From Sphaerosporella brunnea (lineage: Eukaryota > Ascomycota > Pezizomycetes > Pezizales > Pyronemataceae), in contig VXIS01000227.1 in the NCBI GenBank assembly GCA_008704415.1, positions 16,388 through 80,387 on the forward strand: a DNA stretch of 64,000 nucleotides. Reading direction: 5' to 3'. Under the pieces are notes generated by a model. The model was not told the DNA's origin. It saw nothing but the letters and a program-made list of their open reading frames with translations, and made no database searches. Made by a program: the position numbers and the translations under genes. Shown here piece after piece: positions 46,985-57,693 of the stretch; the stretch's first letter is position 1, and each line of letters opens with the position of its first letter.

Positions 46985-48680
46985 ATGTCCACGAACCCCA
47001 CAATAACAATAGCACGAGAGGAACCCCCAACGCTCGCGACTCTTCCTTACGACCTGCTGCACGCGATAATCGCCCACATCCCCGACGCCGCCTCGCTCGC
47101 CGCGCTCTCGCAGTCCTGCACGCAGCTCCACCGCTTCGCAAACCAAAAGGGATGGCGAATATTCGTGCAGTCGCGGTTCCCGAGCATTTACCCAGACATC
47201 CTCGCCTCTGGCGTGGATGAGTGGCCGGTCTATGTCCGTCGTCTCACAGCCCTGAGCAAAAATTACGATCGCCGCGCGTTCACGGCGGAGGTCTTGGATC
47301 CCGAGATTTTCATACCGCATCCTACGCGCTACTATCGCGCGAGAGGAAGAGGCAGTGTGGGCGCTATCAGAGGAGGGTTGCAGTGGCATCGTTGGAGCTT
47401 GGCGCCGGGAAAGGGCCGGCAGAGTGTCGGATTCCATCCGGTGTTAGACGCGCAGGGCGACACGTTGGCCGTAGGTGCGGGCCAGGACCTGTTGGTCAGG
47501 AAAGGAGAGCGATGGTGGGTGTTTGAGGATCGCGAACATAAGGCCGGGCGGGATGACATTACCGCGCTTCGACTTTGTAATCCAAAGCATGGAGAAGCGG
47601 TGAGAGCGCTCGTCGGGCGCGCATCGGGCGTGTTGGGGGTTGTTAGCTTGGCTGCTGCCTTGGGGACTGCTGGGGGCCAAGGAGTGGCGCATACGGAAGC
47701 AACTCTGGAGACGAGGGGAACAAAGGTACGGTGTGCTACGCTGTTGGGAGATACCGTGGCTAGCATATTAGGGAATGACGTTGTTGCTTTACATCGGTTG
47801 GCAGAAGGAAATGCGGAGGTAGGCATTGCCTCGGAGGTCAATATGTGGTCTCCCAAGGAGCAGCCGTGGAGTGTGCAGTTCTTGGGCCCGGGATTGGTCG
47901 CAGTCGGAAAGAGCTCTGTCGAACCTATCGCTGTGTATGCAGTCACCCAGACAGGGTTTTCGAAGACGCCAGTGAGAGTGTTTGAGGCGCAGGAATGTGC
48001 AGATGCAAAGATGAGTAGTGTACATCCTATAGCATCGTTGCCAGACATTAGAGGTACTGGGGATGTGTTCATTGCTGGGTGGTACACGGGGAGTACTCTG
48101 TAAGTTCCCCAACTTCTCCGCTTGAACCCCCAACTGACAACCGCATTATAGGGTACATGACCTACGCTCCCCCGCCCCATTCACGGCAGCATTCACAGAT
48201 CCGCTAGACGCGAACTCAAAGATCTACTCTCTCCTCCCCATCGGTCGAGAACGCTTTCTCGTAGGGGGTGCAAGACACAGCCTTTTCAAGATCTTCGACA
48301 TCCGCATGCCTGGGGGTCGTGTATACTCCTCCCCAACCTCCCCCTCAGGCACAGGCTGGGCCACCTACCTCAGCACCAACGCGGCGAACGCGAGCTTCGG
48401 ACATCGCCACCGCGCATCGGAGAGGGAGAGTCCGGTATATTCGCTTGCCAAAGGAGATGCCGGCGGTGGCACAGTGTTTGCGGGAGTGGAGGGTGCACTT
48501 TGGGAATTTGATTTCCTTGGAGAAAAGAGGAGTGACAAGGGGAAGTCATGCGTTATGTACGAGTTCGAGGAACGCACAAGGCTGTGGAAACAGGGGCCGG
48601 AGGAACTACTTGGGCAAGAGGGTGAACAAGGTGCATGGGGATCATTAGATGGGAGGTGGAGGTCCGTACGTTCACCTTAG
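46985..48680 (+). CDS. F-box protein with WD-like repeat region
   Basis: Two exons (46985-48099 and 48152-48680) join to 547 residues. After a short leader the N-terminus shows an F-box: LATLPYDLLHAIIAHIPDAA, then SLAALSQSCTQLHRFANQK and WRIFVQSRFPS. The remainder has beta-propeller-like strands typical of F-box/WD proteins, for example QSVGFHPVLDAQGDTLAVGA, VRCATLLGDTVASILGND, FIAGWYTGSTLVHDLRSPAP and FLVGGARHSLFKIFDIRMPG. WD signatures are degenerate, so I call a propeller only by pattern. Expected role is substrate recognition for an SCF ubiquitin ligase. ATG at 46985 has AAA before it; the frame is open further upstream but without motif. Confidence 0.82.
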
Positions 48681-49085
48681 AGGAGCTTTTTGTACGAGAG
48701 CTAGCTTATGTGCACTTCATGATATGACAAAATAAAATATGTAATTTGTGATTATGCTTTACACTTTCAAACAAGCCATGCTTTTATCGAGTGGTTGTTA
48801 GGGCATGAATTTGAGGAGCCGATGGGAGCAACAACACCACCGAACAATTTTCTATGACCGAGTGCTATCGAGTGTCATAGTCTATAACCCATCCCATGGC
48901 TGAACGACCTTTTCGGCCTTCTACCCCTTCTATCCCTTCTTATCCCTACTATCCCTTCTATCCCTTCTATACCTTTTATCCCTTCCATCCCTTTACTTCT
49001 CTTTTCCCCCAAACCTATTCCCTCTTACCACCTCGCTTGTTCCTCATTTACTGTCCATCACACATTCCGACAAACGACATCTGCA
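48681..49085. other. Intergenic with TATCCCTTC-type repeats
   Basis: From about 48915 to 48995 the leader of the next gene has at least eight imperfect copies of a 9-10-nt unit, CTATCCCTT or near variants. This is a pyrimidine-rich promoter/leader element. Confidence 0.7.
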
Positions 49086-51045
49086 ATGTCAGAAGACTCC
49101 AGAATGTTTGTATTTCGGGGAAACCCTTCTGGACTCCAGCTGCAGCGGGTCGTATCCTCTGAACGACTGGACGAGCTTACAAGGAGAGCAATGCGTAGAA
49201 GGCCTGACGGAGGATTATTTGCGCCGCCGTCCTCCCCGATGACGCCTCTTCCTACACCGCCGCCGCCTTCCCCGTTGTTGACGCCCCTTCCTGCTACGCG
49301 GCAGCCTCGGCAGCCTGATCCGGTGACCCCTCCAAGACGTTCTCGTTCTAGCTCTGAGTCTGAGGATTCTGTGGACTTCGAACGGACCATATCGCCGCTC
49401 GGATACTCCCCGCTTTCATTCGCCTTCACCCCTCCTGAGCGTCCTCGCTTCGTGGAGTCTGATCGTGATGATGCATCGGATTTCTCTGGATCCGTTCCCA
49501 GCAATCTGGCGGATGATGAGGATCGTGATGATGTATCGGATTCCTCTGGATCCCTTCCCAGCAATCTGGCGGATGATGAGGATCATGGCGCCGCCCCCAC
49601 CGAGCAGTCGGATCTTCAGGACGGTGAGACCACTGTGGTTGAGCAGCAAGATGGTGAGGAGACTTCTGAGGACTCGGAGGGCGACGAGAACCTGCAGCGT
49701 GATGCTTCCCAGCTTTGGGGCAGCCGCACCACTTGGTTCGACAACTTCAGTTGGGAAACCGCTGGTCTCAAGGAGTAATAACCCCCCTCTTTCCTTATTT
49801 AAAGTACGCTGACCAAGTACCTACGTGTTTACAGGACCAACCAGACCGTGAAGACTTATATCTTCACGAACTGGGTCGCGCTTGCCCAAATCCTCAACGG
49901 TTTCCAGCCTGAGTGTGAGGTTACCTTCGTTGGCTACTATCAGCCTGGGTCTCGCTCCATCCTTCGAAAAGTGCTCTTTGATGATCTGGAGTACCTTGTC
50001 AAGATCCCCCTTGTCCCGGAGGACGCCGACATGGACGACCTTCGCGACAACAAATGGTGGCGTGGCGAGCGACGTTGCGCCTTCGAGTCCGAGGTGGCTA
50101 CTCACCTCTGGATCAACGGGGTTCGCGGTCTCCGCGCTCCGGTTGTGAAGGCATTTGACATTCGAGCGGATAATCCATCAGGAGTCCCCTGGATATGCAT
50201 GGAGATGCTCAATGGCCGTCCTCTTTCCAAGATCGCCGAGGATCGAGAATTCACTGAAGAAGAAAAGATACATATCTTCGAGGAGGTTGCGAAACTTCAG
50301 GTTAGTTCTCTCCCCTCCCTCCTCTTTCTTTCTTCCTTGTTTTTTTTGCTTCCACTGTTAGAGATCGGATCCTAATAAATGAATGAATGGAAAGGTCAAC
50401 ATGACATATGTCCAGTTGCCAGGAATCGGCAGGCTGAGCTTGACCGATGATCACCAGAGTTTCGTCATGTGTCCGCTTCCGGGTTATCAGGAAGTCTTTT
50501 ATTCCACCGAGGCGTTTCTGTTTGCGTGGTGGAACAGGAACTTTCGTGTGGTTGCTGAGCCGTTGTGGCGGCTCAACAATCCCACGAGGGCCGACAAAGA
50601 TTTTTCGACATTTCCTTTCCAGTTCGCCGATTTGTTGCCGGTCGTGGAGGAGCTGCTTCTACCTCGCGCCGGTATCGTGAACAATACATTTCCCATGTGC
50701 TCCGAAAACGAGAACTGGCTGCTGACGAGTACTTTGTGGAGTGATAATCTGAACATGGTCGGAATGTCAGATTTCTCTGGAATCGCCGCGAGGCCCTGGG
50801 AGTGGACTGCCGCCATGACCTGCATTCACGAGGATCCCTTGGTGGTCTCCCAGGAGGCGTGGAATATACTTAGGGTCCAGGAGTGGAAGTATTGGGGGAA
50901 AACCGCTGTCTCGGATGCCACTGCCTCGTATCTCGCCGAGGTTGCTCTCGCCATGAGAGCCTTCGAACTTGGCCTCGAGGACAAGCGCTATCGGAAGGTT
51001 GTTGCATTGTTGCGGGATAGGTTGATCTTGAATCCGGGGGCCTAA
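49086..51045 (+). CDS. Phosphotransferase-fold (APH/kinase-like) protein, probably catalytically degenerate
   Basis: Three exons (49086-49774, 49835-50300, 50395-51045) join to 601 residues. Residues 1-230 are disordered, rich in Pro, Ser and acidic residues, with two 20-residue tandem copies (DRDDASDFSGSVPSNLADDE type) near 126-165. Residues 235-600 look like the aminoglycoside-phosphotransferase/protein-kinase superfamily widespread in fungi: CEVTFVGYYQPGSRSILRKV, EYLVKIPL, ESEVATHLWI, VPWICMEMLNGRPLSKI and SFVMCPLPGYQEVF. Where active members have a catalytic HxD and a metal-binding D, this one reads STLWSDNLNMVGMSDFSG (about 495-512). An Asp-containing, altered loop suggests loss or change of activity. 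The last acceptor is GGAAAG. Substrate unknown. Confidence 0.75.
49462..49585 (+). repeat. 60-bp coding tandem duplication
   Basis: Two adjacent copies beginning GATCGTGATGATG and ending TCTGGCGGATGATGAG, differing at a few positions, encode the duplicated 20-residue acidic segment; a third partial copy starts GATCATGG. Confidence 0.9.
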
Positions 51046-51731
51046 GAGAAAACGATTTGAGGGCTGTTGTGAGAAATGTTGGAGGCTTAATTCTTCTGAT
51101 ACAATACCGACTTGTTTGGGGAATTTACCCCCTGTTCTGACGTCTGATTCCATTTATCTGTAATTGTGGGGAGTTCTTCTAAGTGTAGTATGTACGCTGT
51201 CTATAGACCAACGCCATTGCCGGCAGGCTGCAGGCTGGCTGTGAGGCTGGCTTTTCGGTCAGTCCGGCTACGAAGCCCGGGCTGCGCCTTTGTATGTGAA
51301 GTGCACTGCTAAGTAAATACAGAGTGGTATTCAGTGCAGCGTCCATTCTTCATATCCGAGCAATACCACCAGGACAGCCGGTGCAGCCCACAGTCAGCCA
51401 ACCAAACTGCAAGTTAAAAAGCCAGCCCAGCTTTTGATCACTGCACGGACGAAAGTGTCATGGTTACAAGGCCTCTGTGAGCAGCCAGCGAGTATAGTAT
51501 TGATAGAGGACGAACGTAAAAAGCCCGCCTTTCTGCCAGCTGTATAGGATAGTTGAGCGTTCAATCAATCGAGCACACAAAAACTCGTCGTGCTTTCCAG
51601 CATTGAGTGACGCTCCGTGATCGCCCATAGTCCAGGACCAAAACAAACAAAATCAAACGGGGGGGGTCAGAGTTTACAACCCGATGCCAAAAAAGGAAAA
51701 AAAAAATCAAAATCAAAATCAGATCACTCTC
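51046..51731. other. Intergenic, no supported gene
   Basis: 3' flank of the kinase-like gene and of the tRNA-Arg gene. Contains GGCTGGCT-type short repeats around 51225-51260 and a G8 tract near 51659-51666. Confidence 0.6.
51693..51702 (-). terminator. RNA polymerase III terminator of tRNA-Arg
   Basis: On the minus strand, GATTTTGATTTTGATTTTTTTTTT follows within ~30-40 bases of the tRNA 3' end, giving T-runs suitable for Pol III termination. Confidence 0.65.
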
Positions 51732-51819
51732 TGACCACGGCAGGGATCGAACCTGCAATCTCTTGATGACAATTTGGAACAAATCGTAGTCAAGCGCCTT
51801 GCCATTGGGCCACGCGGCC
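51732..51819 (-). tRNA. tRNA-Arg(ACG) with 16-nt intron
   Basis: On the minus strand the acceptor stem GGCCGCG pairs with CGTGGTC (two G-U pairs), discriminator A. The D-arm region is GCCCAATGGCAAGGC. Anticodon stem CTTGA/TCAAG surrounds the loop CTACGA with anticodon ACG, interrupted after the base 3' of the anticodon by a 16-nt intron (TTTGTTCCAAATTGTC). The T-arm is GCAGG-TTCGATC-CCTGC. The mature length of 72 nt is normal. Confidence 0.95.
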
Positions 51820-51957
51820 ATTGATGATTTGAGTTCTTCAAGTTACATAGATTATTCCATTTCCATGCTACCCCGCAGTTTTTTGTTTTGTCAAATAACT
51901 TCTTATTGACTTCGAATCCGGAACTCAAACCGGGCCCGAACCCCTGGGCGTGAATGC

Positions 51958-51961
<4 letters not shown>

Positions 51962-51994
<33 letters not shown>
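51962..51994. repeat. T33 homopolymer
   Basis: Uninterrupted 33-nt T-run, the longest homopolymer in the window. Confidence 0.95.
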
Positions 51995-53166
51995 CCCCAT
52001 CCTTCGATCTGGTTTTTGACTGGCGTGGTTTGGGGTTTTTTTTTTGTGTGGGCTTTGGACTTTCAGTAGCCGAAAAATTCGGGCTCGAGTCGGGCTGCTG
52101 GGTGGAATGAAACACCAGCTTTTGCAGCCTTGCCCTTGCGGGCTGAGGGGTGGGAGTTGCAGCTGTGATTGGCGACACTTGAGCGGCCCGCCAGCCCGAC
52201 GGAGCTGAAAAAAAAAAAAAAAAGGACTTGAGTGGGCTTCTCCAACAGCTCACGAGTTTCCTATCTACCAGCTTAAGCTGAGAAAAGCGCCAACGGCCCC
52301 GCCTATTTGGCGTGCACGAACAGGCGGGCAAACGACAAGTGCTGGTTCCGCAAGAAGGCACCGCAGCAGACCAGGGAGCACCTTTTTTTTCTTTCAAGTC
52401 CTGCGCCAGGTGGCGAAGGGGGGACAAGATGTGCTGTGGAAGGCGGTTGGCGAAGCCACAATGCACGAGGGAAAGATAGGGAGTGGGAGGAGGAAGGTCC
52501 CCACCCCCCATCAAGGTCGTCCTGTTAGCAGACGAAAGATGTACCAAGGCTATGCTGGATCCCCTAGCAAACACAAAGATTAGGGGGGGGGGGCTGGCCT
52601 GAGAATCCGAGAGTGTAGTGACGATCAGTCTTGATTTTTTGATTTATTTTCCGTCCTATGTCAGATACGCTTTTCCTTATGTCTTCTTTCCTTCAGAGAC
52701 GCCGCAAGCGGCCGAATACAATATGATCAAAACAAACAAATCGAGTTTCCTGTCCAGCGGCTTGCGTCTTCCCGTACGTTGCAAGGCAGTGGAATCTAGG
52801 CAAGAGCGTTGACAGCCGTGGGTGGAAAAGCACAAGATAAGCTGTCTGACCCACCCACCCTGCTATGGATCACATACCGAGTTGTTACCCGTGAACGATT
52901 CGAGTCACAGTTGCGGTTTTGAGAAGCCCCCCCCCCCCCTCACCCTCTGGCAAAAATAAAAAGGGGGGGGGGGGGGGGATTTCTACTTCTAGAGAAGTTT
53001 GGCGACTGGCAGGTTGGTGGTAGTCGGAGTCCCGTTGCAGCAGTAGCATCCATCAGTAGCAATTACAGAAACCGAAACCCAAGGATCAGCGTCCCCGCCA
53101 TGCGGGAAGGGAAGGCGTTGGCCGCAAAGCAAGCTGCTGCAAGGTCACAAGCTGTGATAACAATTG

Positions 53167-53198
<32 letters not shown>
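53167..53198. repeat. T19/A13 self-complementary tract
   Basis: Nineteen T followed immediately by thirteen A; can fold back on itself. Confidence 0.95.
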
Positions 53199-53725
53199 GG
53201 GAATTGATTCCGATTCAGACATACATACATGCCTTACGCAGTAACAAGTCCGTCCGGACGGTCGTGTGAGGAATGCGGGAGATCAACCCCACCCCATCCA
53301 CCCCATCCACCCACCAATAAGCCAGCAGCCAGCTGAAACATGCCATGGAAAAGGCTTCCTGTTTGATAGACATGTTGTTGGTTGTCTTGCAATTGGTGTT
53401 ATTATGCCGGTATATACTGTGTACGGGTTTGCAAGCTGTCTGTCTTTTCCCGCCGCCACTTGCGCGCTCGGTAATGGGGATACAGATATAGATATATAAA
53501 CACATAGCTCTGACCCAGCTCTGGCTGGTTGAGTTTCAGTCGACGTTTGACCTATCAGAGAATGGTACCAGTATAGTACTTGCCAACCACTGTAACAACT
53601 GGCTACGTAATTGGGCCGGGCCGCCCGCACCTCCTACATAACTGAAAAAGCTCAGCTGAACACGGAACAGACGCATCATAGATTCTCACTCTATTCCCAA
53701 TCGGGGGGGGGGGGGGGCTGGGCAG

Positions 53726-53739
53726 ACAAGTAGCACAAC
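53726..53739. repeat. Target-site duplication, left copy
   Basis: ACAAGTAGCACAAC immediately before the retrotransposon fragment; identical 14 bp occur at 54881-54894 right after its A-rich tail. Confidence 0.88.
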
Positions 53740-54880
53740 TGGAGTAGCATGGAAGGAAGGGGAAGAGTACGTCGGAAAAAGCTATCACTTAGGTGTTAGC
53801 AAAGAAGTATTCGACGCAGAGCTGTTTGCGGTGATTGAAGCTGTCAAGCGGGCGAGCAGCATGGAGACAATCACCAACGACAAAGTCACCGTCTTCACAG
53901 ACTCGCAGGCGACTCTGACACGGATCCAAGACGACAGAGAGGGCCCCGGACAGATGGCCACACGGTGGCTATATCGATGGGAAGCAACCTTGGCAAGACG
54001 GAACGTCCAACTGGAATACAGATGGACGCCAGCACACGTCGGGATTAACGGAAACGAGGCCGCCGATCGGTTGGCCAAGAAGGGTGCAGAAGGCGGCGAA
54101 ATCGCAGACCGGCTCACAAAAGGACGGGACTCGCCAACAGAATGGATGTCGCTGGCTCATGTCAACCGACTGGCCACGGATGCCGAAACAGAGGTCCAAC
54201 AAAAATGGATCTCAAACAAGCTCAAGGACGACACTCGATACAAGCCAAGAATCGTCAAGGGTAGAATATTGTGGAAGATCCGCAAGGACACTGCAAAAAT
54301 CCCCAAAAAGAAAGCGCAGGTATATTACCAGCTGATGAGCGGCCACGCGGTCACAAACGACTATCTGTTTAAGCGAAAACGGCGCGAGTCCAACCACTGC
54401 GATTGGTGCCACAACGACACGCCACAAACGAGAAGCCACCTTCTACTGCACTGCAAGAGGTGGAAAGAAGAACGCAAAGCGTTCTTCAAAGAAGTAGAGA
54501 GAGTATGGGGGAGAAGAAGGCGGAAGAGGTTAAAAGATATTTTCGGCGATGACAGGATGACGGCGATTGTGCTGAGATTCCTTGATAGTACTGAAATTGG
54601 AAGGAGAACGGGCCAAGCCTCTTAGGAGGTTGAAGCCGGGAAATTGTTTGAGAATTTGTGTCTTTCCCTTTCCTTTTTCTTTTCCTTTGTCTTTCCCTTT
54701 ATTTGACTTTCCTGGTTTTCCTTTGTAACGGGGAGCCCCAACAGACGGATTAAGCCGTGGGGACAGGATACCCGGTTCCTTATGTCCGTCATAGGTCTCC
54801 GACCTCACCCCGACTCGCGAGATAGGGGGCGCCTGGGCTCTTGTCCTCGCGTACGCTGTATGATTTAAAACAAAACAAAA
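53740..54880 (+). mobile_element. 5'-truncated non-LTR (LINE) retrotransposon
   Basis: A 1141-bp insertion flanked by a perfect 14-bp target-site duplication and ending in an A-rich tail (TTTAAAACAAAACAAAA). This is the signature of a 5'-truncated LINE copied by target-primed reverse transcription. The surviving sequence is the 3' end of ORF2 with its ~250-bp 3' UTR, which has a CT-rich (CCTTTT) part and a GC-rich end. Everything upstream of the RNase H core (endonuclease, reverse transcriptase) is missing. The fungal context suggests a Tad-like or related LINE clade. Confidence 0.9.
53741..54625 (+). pseudogene. LINE ORF2 C-terminal fragment: RNase H and zinc-knuckle region
   Basis: Open frame of about 294 codons from the left insertion edge to a stop at 54623-54625, without an in-frame start of its own at the edge. 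The RNase H part shows the conserved Glu in FDAELFAVIEAV, the second Asp in VTVFTDSQATL, and WTPAHVGINGNEAADRLAKK with the late His and Asp. The first catalytic Asp strand lies upstream and is truncated away. The C-terminal CDWC...HLLLHC pattern (HCDWCHNDTPQTRSHLLLHC) is the CCHC-like motif common at the end of LINE ORF2. The absence of stops suggests a fairly recent insertion not inactivated by repeat-induced point mutation. It cannot transpose on its own. Confidence 0.9.
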
Positions 54881-54894
54881 ACAAGTAGCACAAC
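54881..54894. repeat. Target-site duplication, right copy
   Basis: ACAAGTAGCACAAC, identical to 53726-53739; a partial further copy CAAGTAGCACAA follows at about 54899. Confidence 0.88.
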
Positions 54895-55636
54895 AGGGCA
54901 AGTAGCACAATACAAGTATTTTGAAGGGAATTGTTTTGCCACTCAGATCCCCGCGTTTATGTGCGCTGAGAGTTGCAGATATAAGGCACGACCGCAGGGC
55001 GACGAGGAGTTTTAGACTTGTCTCGCTATGAGTGATTGTCAGTGCTGTGGATGGTGGCGGCCGATTCAGATCGCCTCTCGATCGCACGGGATATCAACTC
55101 TAGATGGCAGTTGCTTTGCGATCTGTAGTGTCCCCATAAGGATGGTTTTTTTCAATATTTTTGTCGAGTGAAAAGGCCATGTAGCTGAGTGAGCCAAAAG
55201 CTCTTTCGCCACACCAGCAAGCAGGTAGCTGGCCAATACACAGCAAACCGTTTACAGGTGGCGCAGACTATGCACGCATGTGGGGGCCACAGCCGGCTCA
55301 CACGACCCTCACCGACCCCCATATCACACAGGATCACTCACTCATGCGCAGCCATCATTTCATAAATGAACCGACCACCACCCCACCCACCCACGTGCAC
55401 CAGATCGGGGGGGGATGCGTCAACGTCTCGACAATCTCGATCCGCAGCACCTTCCGACTTCACCCGTACAGCAGCAGCAGCAGCAGCAGCAGCAGCATCT
55501 CGATCTCGATCTCACTTCTATGTGCAAACAAACGCAAACGGGACCCGAATTCTGGAAACAAGTACCGAGGTGTTTCTTGCTTGATTGGCCCGCCCCCCGG
55601 TTCCGCCGTTATCTCATCGGTAGCCACAGCCCAAGG
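54895..55636. other. Spacer between LINE and palindrome
   Basis: No gene supported. Contains G8 at about 55406-55413 and a CAG microsatellite at about 55469-55497. Confidence 0.6.
55469..55497. repeat. CAG trinucleotide microsatellite
   Basis: Nine to ten uninterrupted CAG units followed by CTCGAT repeats. Confidence 0.93.
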
Positions 55637-56368
55637 TATATAGTCAGGCTCCAGCCTTGCTATGAAGGAACAGGAACTGTCGTTTGTCCAGCAGATCCTG
55701 CCCGTTTGTTTTTGCCCGCCCCACCCTCCCATCGCCAAAACCGCAGTCGTATTATGAACAACCCCACAAAATGTTGACGGATCAACACGTGCCCCCCTCC
55801 TCCCTCCCCTGCTGTCGATCTCCCGCGGCCACGTCTTGGCGCTAACGGTAACCCGTCACGTCAGATACTGTAAGAAGGCATCTATTCTACAATACATGCT
55901 CCCTGCAACGTACATACATACTTCCTAGGTACGTACATGTAGGCAAGTACTTACGAGACATAATCAGGCTGCGCCGGGTTATGAGGTATATTCAACGGCT
56001 GTGTGTGTCTCACCGTAAGCACTTGGACCACTGCGGGAGCGGGGTGTGTAGAATACGGCAGCAATTATTCCGAGCGTTTCAATTCTACCGGCGGGGTCGG
56101 CGCAAGCCGGAGTAAGTACTAGATGCACAACATGAAAGTCCCGGTAAATATGTGGTGAGATGGTGCGCAGCTTCCAGAAGGCCGAAAGTGAGCCGCAAAT
56201 TACCAAACAAACCGGGTAAACCCTCACTGGTAATGAAACAATTTCCCCACCGAACTCCATGTCCGCCATGTGCATCATTGTCGTAGAAAGTATGCGCTAA
56301 GTACAGTCCAACTCAATGAAATCAAATCCGCAAAACAAACTCCGTCCCACCGTAAGTCCTCTTATCGT

Positions 56369-57693
56369 TCACTCCCTTCCCACATTCTGCTGAAAAGCAG
56401 CATGGCTTTTCTTCAGCTGGACGAGGAAATCGCCACCACTGGCCATCGCGTTTCCTACATCACCGTCAATATTCACACAGACAATTGGATTATCCAGCTT
56501 ACGTTTCTGGCCCCATGCAGAACTGTTGCCTTTAGGCGTCGACCAGCCTTTGTCTCCCTTGTAAAGTATCGGCTTTTCCGCTATGCCCCGAGAAATTTCT
56601 TGTCAGCATAATCGGCAACGAGAACCTGCCGTGCGGTTGTGCGCAGGCGAGAGAGGTGTCACGTACCTTCCGGGCCCGGGGCACGCGCAGCTTGAACATG
56701 GAGGTCATAGGCTAAATACCCGAGTTAGCAAGCCATTATTTCCCGTGGTATGCTTCGTAAACAAGCCACAAAAACGAAAATTAGCTTTAGATGGCGATGC
56801 CAGCCACGTTTTTCGCGTAAATAATGTCCCGATTGCAAAACACGAAAACGTCGCAACTCCTAGAGCTGACGCAAGGGCAAGTCCCTAGTTCAATAACATG
56901 TTTGCACCGCCTGCAGAGCGCACAGCTACGAAATTGTGAAGCCATAGCAGCAAGCTGAACCTCCAGTCACGCAGGGTATCCCAAAACAGAAATATCGAAC
57001 GAGCGTCGTACATGAGCGTTTTGAATACATGAGATCGACGACATTGTGTATAAAATGCGCCAACAGCGTCAGAGGAGCACGTGGGTATATCGAATGTTGC
57101 TTCCTCCTACGCATGTAGTGAGAGCTGATGTGCCGGTGGTTTCACGACGTCGCGGCTGTGCATCATATCTCGACTTCGACAGCGAACGCCCAACTCGGGG
57201 GTGGGTAGGCGAAGACCCTCAAAGTAAAGAAAGTTATAACCATGAAATTAGATGGAACATACCTCTTGTGAGAAGGTCCAATGCTTCTTGCGTATTGAAT
57301 CCGTTGACGGGGACGTGTTGTTCGTAGTAGCCGGCGTTGCTGTTCGCCGAAGTCTGTTGCCCTTGATTGTGATGATGCATGTTCTGATTCATGTTGCCCC
57401 GGCCCCAGGCATTTGAACCGTTGCTATTGTTGTATCCGCCCGAGTAGTTACCATCGCGGGGCATGTTGCGCCGCTGTCCTCCTCCCTGACCGCCTCGCTG
57501 CTGGTTCGAACCGCGCCATCTAATCGCCGGCATCCGTTAGCAGAACCGCTTCTGGAGATGAGTGTTTGATATATTGCCACAAGAGCTCGGAAAAACCTAG
57601 GCAACGGGCAGGTGGAGGTGGTAATGATAACTGGGGTGGACACCCAGCCCGGGCGGAGTGAACCCACCTCTGGTCGTCGTTTCCGGAATTCAT
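56369..57693 (-). CDS. Small Gly/Asn-rich conserved fungal protein, left palindrome copy
   Basis: Five exons on the minus strand (57693-57668, 57519-57263, 56711-56667, 56580-56503, 56454-56369) encode 163 residues, identical to the right-arm copy at 61944-63268. See that entry for the protein. The gene points away from the palindrome centre, so the two copies are divergent. Confidence 0.8.

Larger units (their letters stand above)
51820..53739. other. Gene-poor, homopolymer-rich region
   Basis: No gene supported. Holds T33 (51962-51994), G11 (52583-52593), C13 (52927-52939), G16 (52963-52978), T19 followed directly by A13 (53167-53198) and G15 (53703-53717). Longer open frames overlap these tracts and are low complexity. 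Confidence 0.6.

Noticed and set aside
46418..47437. 339-codon minus-strand frame
   Set aside because: Overlaps the start of the F-box/WD-like gene on the other strand, which has recognisable motifs and a valid intron.
51561..51821. Short minus-strand frame over the tRNA-Arg region
   Set aside because: It is a translation of the tRNA gene and its flank.
51903..52574. 223-codon minus-strand frame
   Set aside because: Contains poly-Lys from the T33 tract and no family signal.
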